Assembly (NCBI RefSeq): GCF_025370755.1
Contig: NZ_JAMXFC010000039.1
Coordinates: 1 to 64,000 of the forward strand
Direction: 5' to 3'
Length of the DNA stretch: 64,000 nt
DNA from: Laspinema sp. D2d
Lineage (GTDB): Bacteria > Cyanobacteriota > Cyanobacteriia > Cyanobacteriales > Laspinemataceae
Shown here: positions 31,470 through 39,906 of the stretch, piece by piece
Layout: the number at the start of each line of letters is the position of its first letter
Position numbering within the stretch: position 1 is the stretch's first letter
Program-made: the position numbers and the translations under genes
The notes under the pieces: model-generated
Databases searched by the model: none
What the model was told of the DNA's origin: nothing
Seen by the model: only the letters and a program-made list of their open reading frames with translations

Positions 31470-32504
31470 ATGGCTGCGACCGACTTCAAGGACTACTACG
31501 CAATTCTAGGAGTCAGTAAAACCGCAAGTGTTGATGAAATTAAGAAGGCTTTTCGTAAACTTGCTCGCAAATATCATCCGGATATGAATCCAGGAAACGC
31601 TCAAGCTGAAGCTAAGTTTAAAGAAGTTTCAGAAGCGTATGAAGTGCTGGGTGACTCAGACAAACGCAAAAAATACGACCAATTCGGACAATATTGGCGT
31701 CAAGCGGATGGTGCAGCCGGTGCAGCAGGATGGCCCCCCGGTGGTGGGAATGTGGATTTTGGCGGCTTCGATTTTAGCCAATTCTCTAGCTTTGATGATT
31801 TTATCAATGCGTTGCTCGGTCGCGTCGGGGGGCCTGGGGCGGGTCGCCCTCGTCCGGGAGGGGCCAGTTACAATTATCGTAATCCGCGTTCGACTTCGAC
31901 GAGTGGGGTTGGGGGGTTTGAGGATTTTGCGTCGGGGTTTGGAGGCGATCGCCCTACGGGTGGGACCTCTGCGGACCGGGAAAGTAGTATTACCCTGACG
32001 TTTTCTGAGGCGTTTCAAGGGACCCAAAAGCGCTTAAATTTGGGGACGGAGGCGATCGATGTCCGGATTCCCGCAGGGGCCAAACCAGGGACCCGGATTC
32101 GAGTTCGCGGCAAGGGTTTGGTGAATTCCTACAACCAACAACGGGGGGATTTGTATTTGAAGGTGGAAATCCAACCCCACTCGTTTTTCCAGTTTGAGGG
32201 AGATAATCTGATCTGTGAGGTCCCCGTGGCCCCGGATGAGGCGGTGTTGGGGGCAACCATTGAGATTCCTACTCCCGATGGAACGGTGAAAATGAATGTT
32301 CCTGCGGGAATTCGATCAGGACAAACCCTACGACTCCGAGGTAAGGGATGGAAAACTGCCAAGGGCGATCGCACGGATCAGTTGGTCAGAATTGCGATCG
32401 CCCCTCCCAAAGACCTCAATTCTACGGAAAAGGACCTCTACGAAAAGATTCGCAATGCCCGTCACTACAACCCCCGCAGTCATTTACAGTCGGTCCGATT
32501 GTAA
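31470..32504 (+). CDS. DnaJ/CbpA-type co-chaperone
   Basis: A 344-residue type II Hsp40 that should stimulate a DnaK ATPase. The J domain (residues 7-70) has intact HPD at 36-38. A Gly-rich linker (about 75-165) follows, then a C-terminal substrate-binding domain with two beta-barrel subdomains ([19 protein letters not shown] and [18 protein letters not shown] type). The zinc-finger (CxxCxGxG) repeats of type I DnaJ are absent. The start has a textbook AGGAGGA site 4-11 bases upstream. It ends at a copy of repeat R1 that forms a shared terminator with convergent purF. Confidence 0.92.
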   Translation: MAATDFKDYYAILGVSKTASVDEIKKAFRKLARKYHPDMNPGNAQAEAKFKEVSEAYEVLGDSDKRKKYDQFGQYWRQADGAAGAAGWPPGGGNVDFGGFDFSQFSSFDDFINALLGRVGGPGAGRPRPGGASYNYRNPRSTSTSGVGGFEDFASGFGGDRPTGGTSADRESSITLTFSEAFQGTQKRLNLGTEAIDVRIPAGAKPGTRIRVRGKGLVNSYNQQRGDLYLKVEIQPHSFFQFEGDNLICEVPVAPDEAVLGATIEIPTPDGTVKMNVPAGIRSGQTLRLRGKGWKTAKGDRTDQLVRIAIAPPKDLNSTEKDLYEKIRNARHYNPRSHLQSVRL

Positions 32505-32551
32505 GCGACTGCCTGAAAAAAGCTGATATCCCCGTAGGGTGTCATGACAAA

Positions 32552-32595
32552 AACAAAGCCCGCGCAGGCGGGCTTTGTTCCTATAACCCGAGGCT
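32552..32595 (-). repeat. Repeat R1 copy E, also shared terminator
   Basis: AACAAAGCCCGC-gcag-GCGGGCTTTGTT is a 12-bp perfect stem; the neighbouring CCTATAACCCG matches the rest of the R1 design in minus orientation. It ends at the purF stop and follows the DnaJ gene by ~47 bp, so it likely terminates both. Confidence 0.75.
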
Positions 32596-34134
32596 TTAGC
32601 CTGCGGGGGTAGGGGAAAGGGCCTTCTCCATAATCAACTTAGAACGTTTCACAGGGTCGGGGATTTGAATCGGATAATCGCCGGTGAAACAGGCGGAACA
32701 GAAGCGGCTAGGGTCTTCTCCCGTAGCAATCAGCATTCCTTCCCAACTCAGATAAGCCAGGGAATCTACTTCGATTTGCGCTTCAATTTCCGCTACAGAT
32801 TTAGTCGCCGCAATCAGTTGATCCTGACTGTCGGTGTCGATGCCATAGAAGCAGGGATGAGTCACGGGAGGGGATGAAATCCTCATGTGTACTTCCGTTG
32901 CACCAGCATCCCGCAACGCTTTGACGATTTTGCGGCTGGTGGTGCCGCGCACGATGGAATCATCTACCATTAAGACTTTTTTGCCGACGAGGACATCTTT
33001 CAGGGGATTGAGCTTCATTTTAATCCCGGACTCCCTCATGTGCTGAGTCGGTTGGATGAAGGTGCGCCCAACATAACGGTTTTTAATCAGTCCCTCTGCG
33101 TAGGGAATGCCCGATGTCTGGGAAAAGCCGATCGCTGCTGGAATGCCTGAGTCAGGAACGCCAATGACGATATCCACATCTGCCGGAGATTCCTTCGCCA
33201 GTTGTCGTCCCAATTGCAGGCGATAGCTATACAAGGACTCATTGCACATGATGCTATCGGGGCGCGCAAAGTATATCATTTCAAAGATACAGAGTTTGCG
33301 TTGGGATTCTTTACTCCAATGGAATGAGGCTAATCCTTCTTCTCCAATCCAGACTAATTCTCCCGGTTCCACATCCCGCAGGTATTCTGCACCGATGATG
33401 TCTAATCCACAGGTTTCCGACGCTAGAACATAGCGGGTGGGGTTGCCTTCTAAGGTCCCAATCACCAGGGGACGAATGCCGTTGGGGTCCCGGGCTCCCA
33501 TGATGCCTTTCGGGGTGGCGATCGCCAAGCTATAGGCTCCTTTACACCGATGAAAAGCGCTGATAGCGGCATCTAACCAATCTTTGCCCTTATCCACTTC
33601 CAACCCGATCGCCCAGGCAATCATTTCTGAATCCGTTGTCGTAATCAGGTTGCACTGTTGTTCGATCAACTCTTGACCCAGAGCGGCAGTATTGACAAGA
33701 TTACCATTATGTGCTAGTGCCAACGGACCTAACCGAGTCGGGACGATCGCCGGTTGAGCATTCACCACCCGACTGGTTCCCGTCGTCGAATACCGGGTAT
33801 GTCCCACCGCCAAATGTCCGGGTAATTCGTCCAGAATCGTCTCATTAAAGACTTGGGACACTAGCCCCATCCCTTTATGGAGATGGACTTGGGCATTACT
33901 GTCAAATGTCGCAATTCCAGCGGATTCTTGACCCCGATGCTGAAGGGCATAGAGACCAAAATAAGTCATTTTCGCCACATCTTCACCGGGGGCATAAACG
34001 CCAAACACGCCACAGGCTTCTTCTGGTTTATCCGGGCGGTTGGACATAGCCGGGTTAACCTCAGTTGGTTCACTCAAAGACTCTGCGGATGCAGGATAAT
34101 GCTCGTCAGAGGACAAGGGACGATTGGGGATCAT
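32596..34134 (-). CDS. purF: Amidophosphoribosyltransferase PurF
   Basis: PurF converts PRPP and glutamine to phosphoribosylamine, the first committed step of purine synthesis. This 512-residue protein has a ~40-residue propeptide-like N-terminus before the catalytic Cys in EEACGVFGVY, the class II glutamine amidotransferase domain (HRGQESAGIATF, GHTRYSTTG), and the PRTase domain with VMVDDSIVRGTTS-like KVLMVDDSIVRGTTSRKIV. Four Cys for an iron-sulfur cluster are plausible (CIFE, CNES and the terminal CSACF). It follows purL by 33 bp on the same strand, forming a purLF unit. Confidence 0.96.
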   Translation of the reverse strand: MIPNRPLSSDEHYPASAESLSEPTEVNPAMSNRPDKPEEACGVFGVYAPGEDVAKMTYFGLYALQHRGQESAGIATFDSNAQVHLHKGMGLVSQVFNETILDELPGHLAVGHTRYSTTGTSRVVNAQPAIVPTRLGPLALAHNGNLVNTAALGQELIEQQCNLITTTDSEMIAWAIGLEVDKGKDWLDAAISAFHRCKGAYSLAIATPKGIMGARDPNGIRPLVIGTLEGNPTRYVLASETCGLDIIGAEYLRDVEPGELVWIGEEGLASFHWSKESQRKLCIFEMIYFARPDSIMCNESLYSYRLQLGRQLAKESPADVDIVIGVPDSGIPAAIGFSQTSGIPYAEGLIKNRYVGRTFIQPTQHMRESGIKMKLNPLKDVLVGKKVLMVDDSIVRGTTSRKIVKALRDAGATEVHMRISSPPVTHPCFYGIDTDSQDQLIAATKSVAEIEAQIEVDSLAYLSWEGMLIATGEDPSRFCSACFTGDYPIQIPDPVKRSKLIMEKALSPTPAG

Positions 34135-34167
34135 GCTTACGGCTTCGCTCCTGTTTGGGGTAGTAGA

Positions 34168-36537
34168 TCAACCGGGAAGGTTTGGGGATGCAGATAGGCG
34201 ACGTTCGATGGCATTCGACCAGCGATCGCGCATATCTGTCATACTAACGTCAATTAAGGGAAGGTTAACATCGGAATTAACGATTAAACCCGTCGGGATT
34301 TCCGATACTTCCCCAATTTTTTGCCAATTTCCTGCCAAGTGCTCTTGTAAATAAGATTCCCAGTTTTCCACCTGTTCTGGAGACACCGAGACTACAATCC
34401 GTGCACCCCCTTCGGCAAACAGGATTTCATCCCAACGCGAGACGGCTGCTGCATCAGTATTTAAGGTGATTTTCGCCCCTAAATTCCCGCCAATACAGGA
34501 TTCAGCCAAAGCCACCATTAAGCCGCCTTCCGCCGAATCGTGAGCCGATTGTACCCACCCTTGGCGAATCCCTTCTCTTACAGTTGCTTGCACTTGTCGT
34601 TCCAACGGATAATCCACAACGGGCGGTTTGCCCGCAACCATCTCGTGAATGGCGGCTAAATATTCCGAACCGCCTAAAGACACATTCTGGGTTATGGCAG
34701 TAATTGGTAATCCTAATAGATAAATCCGATCCCCAGGATTGCGCCACCCTTGTCCACAAACTTGGGTAATATCGGGAATCAATCCCACCATGCCAATCAC
34801 GGGTGTGGGATAAATAGGCGTCGGGTCCCCTTTGGCATCGAGGGTTTCATTGTAAAGAGAGACATTCCCCCCAGTCACCGGAGTAGCAAACTCGCTACAA
34901 GCTTCAGAGATACCTTTACAGGCTGATGCTAACTGCCAATAGCCGATGGGTTTTTCGGGACTACCGAAATTGAGATTATCTGTAACAGCAATGGGTTCGG
35001 CACCCACACAGCTTAAATTCCGGGCAGCTTCTGCTACTACTGCCTTTGCTCCTTCGTAGGGGTCCAGATACACATACCGGGAATTGCAATCTACCGTAGC
35101 GGCAACTCCGCGATGGGTGGCGGGACTGGAGGAGAGGGGTGCTTGGGGACGTAACCGAACGACTGCCGCATCTCCCCCTCCCGGCAGCAAGACAGTATTA
35201 TTCTGTACCTGATGATCATATTGCCGATACACCCATCGCTTCGAGGCAATGGTGGGAGTATCTAATAATTGCAATAAAATCTCAGTCCAACTCTGGGATT
35301 TGCCTTGAATCTCGATACCTTCTGGGGTGCAAGGAGGAAGAGTCTCCGGAGTCCATTCCCATGCTTTTTGGGCATATTCTGGGGGTTCTGCCATTAACTG
35401 GCGATCGTAAATTGGCGTATCTTCCGCTAAAGCGCGGCAGGGGATTTCTGCGGCAACGCCCCCTTGATGGAGAATCCGCACAATCGGTTCAGCAATCACC
35501 GTCCCGGCAATCACCGCCTGAAGTCCCCAACGATGGAAAATATCAATCAGTTCTTGTTCCCGTCCCTTGTGCGCCACAAACAGCATTCGTTCCTGGGATT
35601 CGGAGAGGAGGAACTCGTAGGGTACCATGCCGGTTTCTCGGACAGGGATTAAGTCTAAATCCAGTTCAATGCCGAGATTACCTTTCGCTGCCATTTCCGA
35701 GGTGGAACAGGTAATTCCCGCAGCGCCCATATCCTGGGCGGCAACCACTGCGCCGGTGTTGAAGGCTTCTAAACAGGCTTCAATCAGAGATTTTTCTAAG
35801 AAGGGGTCGCCCACTTGAACCGCAGGGCGATCGTCTGCGGATTTATCCGTCAATTCTGCACTGGCGAAACTCGCGCCTCCCATGCCATCTCTGCCGGTGG
35901 TAGAACCAACATAGAGGACGGGATTACCGACACCGGAAGCCCCCGATTTAACAATTTCTGGAGTTTCCATAATCCCCAGTGCCATGACATTAACGAGGGG
36001 ATTGCCAGTATAGGCGCGATCGAAGTACACTTCGCCGCCTACGGTGGGGACCCCAACACAGTTACCATAGTGGCTGATTCCTTCTACAACGCCAGTGAAG
36101 ATGCGGCGAGTGCGGGGGTCTTCGATATTTCCGAAGCGCAGGGAGTTGAGAAGGGCGATGGGACGAGCACCCATTGTAAAGATATCTCGGAGGATGCCGC
36201 CAACCCCGGTGGCTGCACCTTGGAAGGGTTCGATCGCCGAGGGGTGGTTATGGGATTCGATTTTAAAGGCGAGTCGCAATCCGTCTCCGCAGTCTATTAC
36301 CCCAGCATTTTCTCCAGGACCGACTAGGATGCGATCGCCGGTGGTGGGAAACTGTTTCAGCAGGGGACGCGAATTCTTATAACAACAGTGTTCAGACCAC
36401 ATCACGCCAAACATTCCCAATTCTGCTTTATTGGGATGGCGTTCTAGCCGTTTGACGATTTCTTCATATTCTGCCGGTTTCAGACTTTCGGCAGCGATTT
36501 CTTCCGGAGAAAAGGGGGCGTTTGAGATTGCAGACAT
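34168..36537 (-). CDS. purL: FGAM synthase large subunit PurL
   Basis: PurL is the ATP-dependent synthetase subunit that converts FGAR to FGAM in purine synthesis, working with PurS and PurQ (not in this window). At 789 residues it is the small (PurLQS) form. Visible features: [62 protein letters not shown], and the second AIRS-like half with [12 protein letters not shown] and [16 protein letters not shown]. The start ATG lies at the edge of a 124-bp sequence that is duplicated at 38962, so its promoter region is the duplicated segment or the island next to it. Confidence 0.96.
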   Translation of the reverse strand: MSAISNAPFSPEEIAAESLKPAEYEEIVKRLERHPNKAELGMFGVMWSEHCCYKNSRPLLKQFPTTGDRILVGPGENAGVIDCGDGLRLAFKIESHNHPSAIEPFQGAATGVGGILRDIFTMGARPIALLNSLRFGNIEDPRTRRIFTGVVEGISHYGNCVGVPTVGGEVYFDRAYTGNPLVNVMALGIMETPEIVKSGASGVGNPVLYVGSTTGRDGMGGASFASAELTDKSADDRPAVQVGDPFLEKSLIEACLEAFNTGAVVAAQDMGAAGITCSTSEMAAKGNLGIELDLDLIPVRETGMVPYEFLLSESQERMLFVAHKGREQELIDIFHRWGLQAVIAGTVIAEPIVRILHQGGVAAEIPCRALAEDTPIYDRQLMAEPPEYAQKAWEWTPETLPPCTPEGIEIQGKSQSWTEILLQLLDTPTIASKRWVYRQYDHQVQNNTVLLPGGGDAAVVRLRPQAPLSSSPATHRGVAATVDCNSRYVYLDPYEGAKAVVAEAARNLSCVGAEPIAVTDNLNFGSPEKPIGYWQLASACKGISEACSEFATPVTGGNVSLYNETLDAKGDPTPIYPTPVIGMVGLIPDITQVCGQGWRNPGDRIYLLGLPITAITQNVSLGGSEYLAAIHEMVAGKPPVVDYPLERQVQATVREGIRQGWVQSAHDSAEGGLMVALAESCIGGNLGAKITLNTDAAAVSRWDEILFAEGGARIVVSVSPEQVENWESYLQEHLAGNWQKIGEVSEIPTGLIVNSDVNLPLIDVSMTDMRDRWSNAIERRLSASPNLPG

Positions 36538-36635
36538 GGATTACGGCGTTGCACCAGAGTACAGTAACCCTATTTTATCTGGACTTGGGCCATTCCTACG
36601 GTTTGATATGTTTTCCTAACAATTCGCCTAATGCT
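36512..36635. repeat. 124-bp direct repeat DR1 (doc-purL junction)
   Basis: DR1 contains the first codons of purL, the purL leader and the last 13 codons of a doc gene (ending GKHIKP-stop, on the minus strand). DR2 at 38962-39085 matches it without gaps, 118 of 124 bases. The two differ at 36520, in the purL start region and at four other sites. Between them lie 2326 bp of defence-like genes. Confidence 0.95.
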
Positions 36636-36781
36636 GAGTTGGTCTAGCGATCGCCGCAGCTATGGCATAATGGGTACGGATTGCTTTCAGATGAAGTTTA
36701 CGACTTGTTATCGGGTAAATGAGGGGTGGAGCGATCGCGCAGGATCCCTAAATTGAAATTGGGCCAGCAAATAATATCGTA

Positions 36782-37264
36782 ATGTCTCGTAACGAAGCGA
36801 ACACCCGAAAAGAATTAATCGATAAAGCCTTACAGATAGCGGGATGGAATCTCGAAGATCCAAACCAGGTGGGGATAGAGATTCCGGTAGATGGCTACGA
36901 TGCAGCACCTTGGAACGGAGTTACGGACTATTGTCTGTATCAGCCGAACGGCGAGGCGATCGCGGTTGTGGAGGCGAAGCGACAAAGCCGCGATCCCAGG
37001 GTAGCAGAACAGCAGGTGAGGCATTACGTTACAGAGATTGAGAAGCGCCAGAGGTGTTTTTCCTCTAAGCTAAGAACGGCGACACCGAAACAGTTAAATC
37101 GCATTATCGCAGATATGTTTTTGAAGAAGCGTAAATTGGAGGTAGCAGATTTGTATGAAGAACCGCTGGAGCGTTTTGGTAGTGAGTATGCTGTGGAACG
37201 ATGGTTTACCGAGAAACAACAAGCGGAAGATTTGATTGAGTTTACTGAGAACTTGGTAGCTTAA
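36782..37264 (+). CDS. Shortened HsdR-type restriction nuclease protein
   Basis: Residues 1-90 match the N-terminal nuclease domain of type I restriction R subunits (HsdR_N). A PD-(D/E)xK core appears complete: Asp49 in NGVTDYCLY and Glu64/Lys66 in AVVEAKRQS, followed by QQVRHYVTEIEKRQ. In a normal HsdR this runs on into an ATP-dependent translocase of some 700 residues. Here it jumps to a ~70-residue helical tail (LNRIIADMFLKKRKLEVADL...) that looks like an HsdR C-terminal end, giving 160 residues. An internal deletion with frame kept is the simplest reading; a nuclease-only protein is possible. Confidence 0.7.
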   Translation: MSRNEANTRKELIDKALQIAGWNLEDPNQVGIEIPVDGYDAAPWNGVTDYCLYQPNGEAIAVVEAKRQSRDPRVAEQQVRHYVTEIEKRQRCFSSKLRTATPKQLNRIIADMFLKKRKLEVADLYEEPLERFGSEYAVERWFTEKQQAEDLIEFTENLVA

Positions 37265-37281
37265 AATATCCAAATAATAAT

Positions 37282-38172
37282 ATGTCACGTTTTTTTGATA
37301 ATACGGAAAAAGCATTTTTAAATGTACTAAGAGAAACGATTAAAACATCTAGCCATATTGATATTTGTGTGGGTTACTTTAATTTAGGTGGGTGGCTGCT
37401 AATTGCTGACTTAGTTGATAGATTTTTTACCTTTGAAAGGAGCCGTTGTCGTTTACTTGTAGGTATAAGACCTAGACAAACTGAAATATATGAAACCTTA
37501 ATTCGTGGAGTATTACCTACACAAAAAGATAAATTGCTAAAATTCACAAATCAACTAAGACTCGGAGAAGTTGAATTAAGATTTACTGTAGCATCTAACA
37601 TTCATGCCAAACTTTATCTTATATATCAACAGAAATCAAAAATAGCGACTACTGCATTTTTGGGTAGTAGTAACCTCACTTATTCCGGGCTAGAACATCG
37701 ATTGGGAGAATTAAATGCAAGATTTGATGCTCCAGAAGATTGCCAGGAACTCCAGCAGTGGTTTGATAAACAATGGTCTTCCACGTATGTCAACGATTTT
37801 TCCCAAGGTTTTGCTGAATTAATCCTCAAAAAGCAACCACATTTTGCTGCCGACCTTATCGAGGATGTAGCACATTTCTTTATAGAATGGGAAGTAGATT
37901 ATTTAACTTGTAGTAATGGAAATGATTATTCATTAGAAGAATATATAATTTACGATCCCCGAGAACAAACATATGAAATCAGTTCAGAATTTGAACCTTT
38001 TCTCAAAGGTTTAATTAATGAATATGGTGCAAGAGGAATTTACTTGCCTTGGGATAATAATCCAAATTGTGGAACTTTGATGGATATAGTTAATCGGGAC
38101 GAATCCTCGGATTCTTATTGGGATAGAGATTTTTATTTAAGCTCAAAGCATTTAGCTGAAAAGGATGATTAA
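37282..38172 (+). CDS. Stand-alone PLD-family nuclease-like protein
   Basis: This 296-residue protein starts 17 bp after the HsdR-like gene. The N-terminal ~190 residues match the phospholipase-D-type module that normally begins large SNF2/DEAD helicases of defence loci: MSRFFDNTEKAFL, DICVGYFNLGGWLLI, CRLLVGIRP. A single HxK...GSSN motif is present (His108, Lys110, FLGSSNLTYSGLE), so the active site would need a dimer. Instead of the helicase, a ~100-residue acidic tail follows (about 200-296; EWEVDYLTCSNGND, YLPWDNNPNCG, SYWDRDFYLSS) that I do not recognise. The gene is AT-rich compared with its surroundings. Confidence 0.7.
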   Translation: MSRFFDNTEKAFLNVLRETIKTSSHIDICVGYFNLGGWLLIADLVDRFFTFERSRCRLLVGIRPRQTEIYETLIRGVLPTQKDKLLKFTNQLRLGEVELRFTVASNIHAKLYLIYQQKSKIATTAFLGSSNLTYSGLEHRLGELNARFDAPEDCQELQQWFDKQWSSTYVNDFSQGFAELILKKQPHFAADLIEDVAHFFIEWEVDYLTCSNGNDYSLEEYIIYDPREQTYEISSEFEPFLKGLINEYGARGIYLPWDNNPNCGTLMDIVNRDESSDSYWDRDFYLSSKHLAEKDD

Positions 38173-38480
38173 AGGATTGGTAAAAAAATTAAAATGGGAT
38201 AGCCAATGAGTAATAAAGAAGGTTATTATAGATTATTTAGATGTAAATAAAATTGCTTTTTCAGTCACATTTTCTCATGGGTGGAAAAGCTTAACTTTTG
38301 GATTTAATTTATATAAAGTTTGGGTCGAGCCATTAGCAAAGAAAGTGATTGGTTCGTGAAATTTGAAGTTACAGGCTTTTCTGGGATCTCTCGACGCATT
38401 AGAACGGTTTGGATTGTGCTATTTGATTAAGATGTTGCTAGGTTTGTAACAGCAGTACCGGATAGATTAGGAGGGTTGTA
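38173..38480. other. AT-rich spacer with a decayed frame
   Basis: No start-to-stop gene. A + frame from 38210 to 38359 is open for 49 codons without an ATG (ending YKVWVEPLAKKVIGS-stop) and may be a gene remnant. The ribosome site for the next gene (AGGAGGG at 38470-38476) is strong. Confidence 0.4.
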
Positions 38481-38861
38481 ATGGCTCAATTTCAGCTATT
38501 TGATGGGGTTAAACTCACGGAAGCAATTCCCTTAACCGATGGGGGAGTGGCGCAGGTGGAAACCGTTGGCACAATTGTGGAAGTTCTGGGAGAGGGAAAG
38601 GCTTATCTTGTCGAATTGTTTGGGGGTTGGGTTAAGTACGATGAAAAGGGTAATTTTGTGTCAGCGACTCAGGATGAAGCTGATTCGTTTATGGAGACAA
38701 TCGGAGTAGAAACCGTTTACCCTCATCAATTAGTTTTAACCATTCCTGCTCGTGAAGCGATGGGAGTTCGAGAACATTTAACAGTAGTCTTAGATAATTT
38801 ATCGGATGATTTAGTTGCTGAAGTTCGCGATTTTGCCGAATTTTTACAGCAGAAACAGTAA
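38481..38861 (+). CDS. DUF4926-like protein with DUF2281-like tail
   Basis: Residues ~8-70 (LTEAIPLTDGGVAQVETVGTIVEVL, YLVELFGGWVKYDE) resemble DUF4926, a small SH3-like barrel often found beside toxin-antitoxin or restriction genes. The last ~25 residues (LSDDLVAEVRDFAEFLQQK) resemble the DUF2281 antitoxin-like helix. A two-part fusion of 126 residues is therefore likely. It may be an accessory or antitoxin component of the island; no toxin partner follows. Its stop overlaps the reading frame of the hsdM stub that comes next. It has a strong AGGAGGG site. Confidence 0.6.
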   Translation: MAQFQLFDGVKLTEAIPLTDGGVAQVETVGTIVEVLGEGKAYLVELFGGWVKYDEKGNFVSATQDEADSFMETIGVETVYPHQLVLTIPAREAMGVREHLTVVLDNLSDDLVAEVRDFAEFLQQKQ

Positions 38862-38961
38862 CAAAAGTAAGTCAGTTAATCAAATTCTAGCCGACCCGGA
38901 ACTGAAATCGAAAGTTGATAGAATTTGGGATAGATTATGGTCGTCGGGACTGTCTAACCCG
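38860..38961 (+). pseudogene. 5' stub of a type I methylase hsdM
   Basis: Thirty-four codons read NQILADPELKSKVDRIW and DRLWSSGLSNP, the characteristic N-terminus of type I N6-adenine methylases (HsdM), which normally continue into a ~480-residue enzyme. Similarity ends exactly at 38961; at 38962 the 124-bp repeat DR2 begins and the frame stops after 10 foreign codons. No complete hsdM or hsdS lies in the window, so the modification function is lost here. Confidence 0.75.
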
Positions 38962-39085
38962 AAGGGGGCATTTGAGATTGCAGATATGGATTAGGGCGTT
39001 GCACCAGAGTACAGTAAACCTATTTTATCTGGATTTGGGCCATTCCTACGGTTTGATATGTTTTCCTAAGAATTCGCCTAATGCT
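38962..39085. repeat. 124-bp direct repeat DR2 (doc-purL junction)
   Basis: Second copy of the doc 3' end plus purL 5' end. Here the doc end belongs to the intact doc gene, and the purL start codon is changed from ATG to ATA, so this purL end is a dead relic. It defines the right border of the restriction-like island. Confidence 0.95.
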
Positions 39086-39435
39086 TCCTTACTCATTTTG
39101 TCTTCCACCACATCCAGGACCATCTGGTATGTCGCATCCGGTGACAAGTTGAGGCGGTATCCGTTGATTCTGAGGAATGTCAACATTACCGCTAAGGCAG
39201 TGCGCTTGTTACCATCCACAAAGGGATGATTCTTTGCCAAATGGTAGAGGTAGGCTGCGGCTTGTTCTGGTAGAGTGGGATGCAGAAATTGTCCGCCAAA
39301 GGTAGCTTGAGGTTGAGCTAGTGCGGAGTCGAGTAACCCTTCGTCTCTGATCCCAGAAGTGCCGCCAAATTTGTTGAGTTGACGGTTATGGATATCCAGA
39401 ACTTCGGACATTTCAATAAATCTAGGAGTCTGCAA
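39046..39435 (-). CDS. doc: Doc-type Fic toxin
   Basis: This 129-residue protein is a death-on-curing toxin of the Fic fold, which phosphorylates and inactivates EF-Tu. The active-site motif HPFVDGNKR (residues 70-78) is intact, with the His, Asp, Asn and Lys needed. The upstream IHNRQLNKFGGTSGIRDEGLLDSAL segment is typical for chromosomal Doc proteins. It overlaps its likely antitoxin by 14 bases. Its 3' end is the DR2 repeat, so its last 13 codons also occur in front of purL. Confidence 0.9.
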   Translation of the reverse strand: MQTPRFIEMSEVLDIHNRQLNKFGGTSGIRDEGLLDSALAQPQATFGGQFLHPTLPEQAAAYLYHLAKNHPFVDGNKRTALAVMLTFLRINGYRLNLSPDATYQMVLDVVEDKMSKEALGEFLGKHIKP

Positions 39436-39625
39436 GGCGACGGAAAACCTCCTCCCATTCTTGTTCGACGGCTAAATAAGCCTGCTGGACTTCTTCTTTG
39501 GAGGCATAAGTAAATAAGGGTTGGTCTGGCGATCGCCCTTGTTCGGTGGCTTTACTATTTTCGGGAGTCGATTCAGTAGAGCTATACTGATCAACCAGGT
39601 TGATTTGTTTTGAACTCGGTTCCAT
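39422..39625 (-). CDS. Probable antitoxin of the Doc toxin
   Basis: This 67-residue acidic protein, upstream of doc and overlapping it by 14 bases, has the gene order and coupling usual for antitoxin then toxin. It lacks a recognisable Phd/AbrB/RHH DNA-binding domain: the first ~35 residues are polar and disorder-like, and the last ~30 form a charged helix (EEVQQAYLAVEQEWEEVFRRL) that could bind Doc. The function is inferred from position. It may not autoregulate the pair. Confidence 0.6.
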   Translation of the reverse strand: MEPSSKQINLVDQYSSTESTPENSKATEQGRSPDQPLFTYASKEEVQQAYLAVEQEWEEVFRRLADS

Positions 39626-39777
39626 TTTACTTCCTTCAAAACTACTATTTTTGTAAATTATAGCATATATCAGTCTTCACTAGGTTGTAAAAAAATATTC
39701 AACCTTGAAAGTCCTGGATCCTGGAGGGCAAGCATCTTGATCCCTTGCTTTATTCCAACTCATTTAGGCTTGCTATA

Positions 39778-39835
39778 GCAACGACTTCAGTCGTGATAAC
39801 GCACCCAGATAACGACTGAAGTCGTTACTACAAAC
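39778..39835. repeat. Paired CGACT-AGTCG small hairpins
   Basis: ACGACTTCAGTCGT and, about 30 bp on, AACGACTGAAGTCGTT, opposite in sense. Single copies occur near 23265 and in 31020-31265. They are common short repeats, next to R1 copy D. Confidence 0.6.
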
Positions 39836-39846
39836 TGAAGAAGATT

Positions 39847-39899
39847 AGCCCGCGTAGGCGGGCTTTGTTTGGATAGCCCCACCCTTGAGGGTGCGGGCT
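39847..39899 (-). repeat. Dispersed palindromic repeat R1, copy D
   Basis: AGCCCGC-GCGGGCT and CACCCTTGAGGGTG hairpins in the R1 order, minus orientation. It lies just past the stop of the Get3/ArsA gene and may terminate it. Confidence 0.75.
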
Positions 39900-39906
39900 A
39901 TATTTC

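Noticed and set aside
36538-36781. purL leader as a purine riboswitch
   Set aside because: The sequence is the duplicated doc end plus ordinary leader; no aptamer-like conserved core was seen.
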